Assembly: GCA_018343915.1 (NCBI GenBank)
Contig: JABRWF010000004.1
Location: 3,596,001-3,660,000 of the forward strand
DNA: 64,000 nt
DNA from: Agroathelia rolfsii
Lineage: Eukaryota > Basidiomycota > Agaricomycetes > Amylocorticiales > Amylocorticiaceae
Direction: 5' to 3'
This document shows, in pieces, positions 61,622-64,000 of the stretch (the stretch's first letter is position 1; each line of letters starts with the position of its first letter). The notes beneath the pieces are model-generated. The model was not told the origin of the DNA. It was given only the letters and a program-made list of their open reading frames with translations, and did not search any database. The position numbers and the translations under genes were made by a program.

Positions 61622-62928
61622 ATGACTTCCTCTAGCCGTAAAAGTGTTCTTATCACTGGGTGCGCCAAACTGCGGTCTAATGCAAATATTCCACTAACGG
61701 GATGCTTGCTCAGTTGTAGCCAAGGTGGGATTGGATGGGCACTCGCCCATAAACTTCACAAGGAAGGCCTCCAGGTCATTGCTACTGCCCGTCGTGCTGA
61801 AGCCATGAAAGACCTTGAAGATGCTGGAATTACAACAGTAACGCTAGACGTTACTGATAAAGATAGTGTTTTGGATGCAAAGGAGAAAGTAATCTCTATT
61901 ACCGGCGGAACACTTGACATCTTGATCAATAACGCGTGAGTCAATTGGTATTATTTATTACTCTGTGTCTCGCTAAATATTAGTGAAAGAGGGCAAGGTA
62001 AGTGTAGTACCCGCTTCCAAGTCATCTTATCACCAACTCAAATTTAATAAATGTAAGCCATTTACAATCCGGCATTGGACCTTGACTTGGACGATGCTCG
62101 CAAGATGTTCGAAGTGTGGGTTTTTTTGTATACCTGGATGGTGTAATTGGTACTCACTGAATTATCAATCTTTAGAAACGTCTTCGGAGTTATGATGATG
62201 GTCAAGACATTCACCGAGCTCTTGATATCGTCAAGCAACAGTCCTCGGATTGTTATGATCAGTAGCATCTCTACGGAAACGCCTGCAGTTTTCTTCTCTG
62301 CATATGCTGCCTCCAAGGGGGCACTGAATTCATATGCGAACACTCTACGGCTTGAGCTGGCACCATTCGGGTATGTTGAGCGATGTGTTTGTTTACAATA
62401 TATTAATTTATATGCTCTTATTTCGTCTGACAGAGTACAAGTAACTTCTGTACGATTTAATAATCATGTAGCCGCAAAAACAGAATAGTCAACTAATACC
62501 TTTCAAGATCATAACGGGTCTGGTTGACACCAACATCCATCATCGGTATAATATCTCCGAGAACTCGGCTTATGCACCTATGCGAGATGTTTGGGCATCT
62601 CTCAAGGATCCAAAATGTGGGTCTTTCATGGATTGAGTATTGTTTTCATTTTTGAACACTAAAAGCAGCGATGATGATGGACGTGAACACGTACGCCGAG
62701 AAAGTAGTGATCAAAATCCTAGATCAACGACTAAATCCGTGGATATATGAGGGAGGACTCGCAGGCGCTGCTTGGTTCATGGGACGATTCCTACCCATCA
62801 GAGTTCTGGTAAGCTGGATTACTCATCAAAGTCGAATCTTGCCTGACTGGGACGTTCGGAAAAAGGATTGGATTGTGTCTAAGAGCACTGGATTGGATAT
62901 TTTCGCACGTTTGTTAAAGCAAAAATAA
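61622..62928 (+). CDS. Short-chain dehydrogenase/reductase, Ayr1-like, copy 2
   Basis: Tandem paralogue of the preceding gene with nine matching exons: 61622-61659, 61714-61935, 61984-61997, 62058-62115, 62176-62370, 62434-62449, 62508-62616, 62669-62808, 62866-62928; 284 aa. Motifs: TGCSQGGIGWALA, LDVTDKDS, ILINNA, IVMISSISTETP with the active-site Ser, and catalytic YAASK. The last intron (57 nt) is in frame and free of stops, so a retained-intron isoform is possible. Sequence change is concentrated in the region after the NNA motif and in the C-terminal third, which line the substrate pocket in SDRs, so the two copies may prefer different substrates. Confidence 0.88.
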
Positions 62929-63222
62929 CACTGGGATCATAGCATGGAATATGAACAGTACATTACATCGTATATATTTAATATTCCTCTTTATATCATG
63001 CAAAAAGCATGTTCAAATTCAAGGTGCTGCGAATGGAATGAACGTAGGACTGTTAGGAAGTTAAACAAGACTCGATCTAATCAAGCAAAGCTTCCGGCGA
63101 CACAACAACAGCCAGCACTATAACAAACACTACGAGCACGTCGGATATCGCTGCATAGTAACTTGTCTTGAAGCTATCCACAACGATTTCTGGTCTGAGA
63201 GTGACCTTCTGAGTTCGCTACC

Positions 63223-64000
63223 ATGTCTACAATCTCTACGCAGCTGCGAAATTTCAAGGAGCCTACCAAGGACCAACAGACACACCTGTGTGAGATGCCA
63301 ATATTGGCACTTGAGTTAATCACACAATTCAATGTGCTCAATTCGTACCATTGTAGTCTTTTCTATCCCTTCAGACTACTCCGCAGATGGATCTACAAAA
63401 GGCAACGCTCCTCCGGTCGACGAGCATGAGAGGATGGATATCAGTGCTGTACTGAGTCTAGGTGAACAAGACCTAGAAGAATCATACGTATGTATCATCT
63501 ACATTCCATCCACCAGATCATATATTTATTCCACGAATCCCAAATACAAAGGCCGGGAAGCTGTATATCATCCCTCCATACCTTGCCTTCACGTCACTTG
63601 ACCGCCGGTCGGTCCGATTCACCTTGCCGCTATCAACCATTCGTCGAGTGGAGCGTCTGAACGCTCGTGCTGGTGTTTATGCCCTTAGTCTATCGACATG
63701 GCATGGGATGAAGATTGTAAGTTGTTCATGCCCCTATACATACTACTATCCACTGCCCTTACATCAGTCCTGTTTCTAGATCTTGCAGTTAACATCACTT
63801 CGACCGACTGCAGACCTCTTTTGTTCTCTATTACGAGATGCTCTCAAAGTCGAGTTACAACGTGGGAACATGAAACTTGTGAAAGGCTTCGTGAAAACAT
63901 GCTACTCTGAAGCTCTCGTTCCAGAGTCATCTGTCGTAGCTGAGACGGAACGTGAGGATGGTAGTCTGATTACGGGAGATGAAGCCGCAGAAACCCCATA
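63223..64000 (+). CDS. Unrecognised protein, 3'-partial
   Basis: Starts MSTISTQLRNFKEPTKDQQT and continues past the window end. A plausible splice joins YYSADGSTKGNAPPVDEHER, MDISAVLSLGEQDLEES, YSIDMAWDEDYLFCSLLRDA, LKVELQRGNMKLVKGFVKTC and an acidic stretch to the last base. I do not recognise a family. The visible part is acidic and predicted helical near its end (LLRDALKVELQRGNMKLVKG), with no signal peptide. Exon borders are inferred only from splice consensus and frame, without a homologue to check against. Confidence 0.5.

Noticed and set aside
62809..62865. Reading the last intron of the second dehydrogenase as coding
   Set aside because: It is open and in frame, but copy 1 has a clear intron at the same place with a stop-containing sequence, and the spliced form aligns better. 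Retention is possible only as a minor isoform.

Overview
This is a nuclear segment of a filamentous fungus, most likely a basidiomycete of the Agaricomycetes type. The evidence is very exon-dense genes with many 45-70 nt GT-AG introns (three are GC-AG), CT-rich stretches before start codons, a NACHT-WD40 NOD-like receptor with two seven-blade propellers, a secreted GH28 pectinase, and Dikarya-type regulators (two-finger GATA iron repressor, Opi1, Msn2-like C2H2). No tRNA, rRNA, CRISPR or intact transposon was seen. All gene models were spliced by eye, and almost all close in frame from ATG to stop.

Layout. 1-4962 (+): NACHT/WD40 receptor, 5' end outside the window. 5366-6676 (+): class B J-protein. 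6927-10238 (+): nucleoporin-like protein with four RanBP2 zinc fingers. 10621-21960: a tandemly duplicated block. The ancestral order was CDK7 - MFS transporter - WDR5; it now reads intact CDK7 (-), MFS1 (-), decayed WDR5 (+), decayed CDK7 fragment (-), MFS2 (-), intact WDR5 (+). 22247-22817 (-) and 22888-25155 (+): Bud20/ZNF593 and Apn2 share a 70 bp divergent promoter. 26780-28696 (-): endopolygalacturonase. 30028-33012 (+): aspartyl-tRNA synthetase fused to a DUF2156 aminoacyl-tRNA transferase, i.e. an ErdS-type ergosteryl-aspartate synthase. 34025-36250 (+): Opi1. 36970-38763 (-): unrecognised low-complexity protein. 39435-40270 (-): thymidylate kinase. 41134-42139 (+): ribosomal protein eL37. 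42786-45571 (+): Urbs1/SreA/Fep1-type iron-responsive GATA repressor, followed by about 5 kb with no recognisable gene. 50703-51885 (-): Per1/PGAP3. 54701-56216 (+): Msn2/4-like zinc-finger factor. 57866-58979 (+): Ubc6. 59597-60971 and 61622-62928 (+): tandem Ayr1-like short-chain dehydrogenases. 63223-end (+): partial unknown gene.

Most genes are unrelated housekeeping neighbours. The points of most biological interest are the ErdS fusion, which sits directly upstream of a phospholipid-synthesis regulator; the duplication block, where the two outer single-copy essential genes stay intact while the inner copies have decayed and both transporters survive; and the iron repressor, which has a cluster of GATA boxes, including one perfect ATCAGATAA, in its own promoter.
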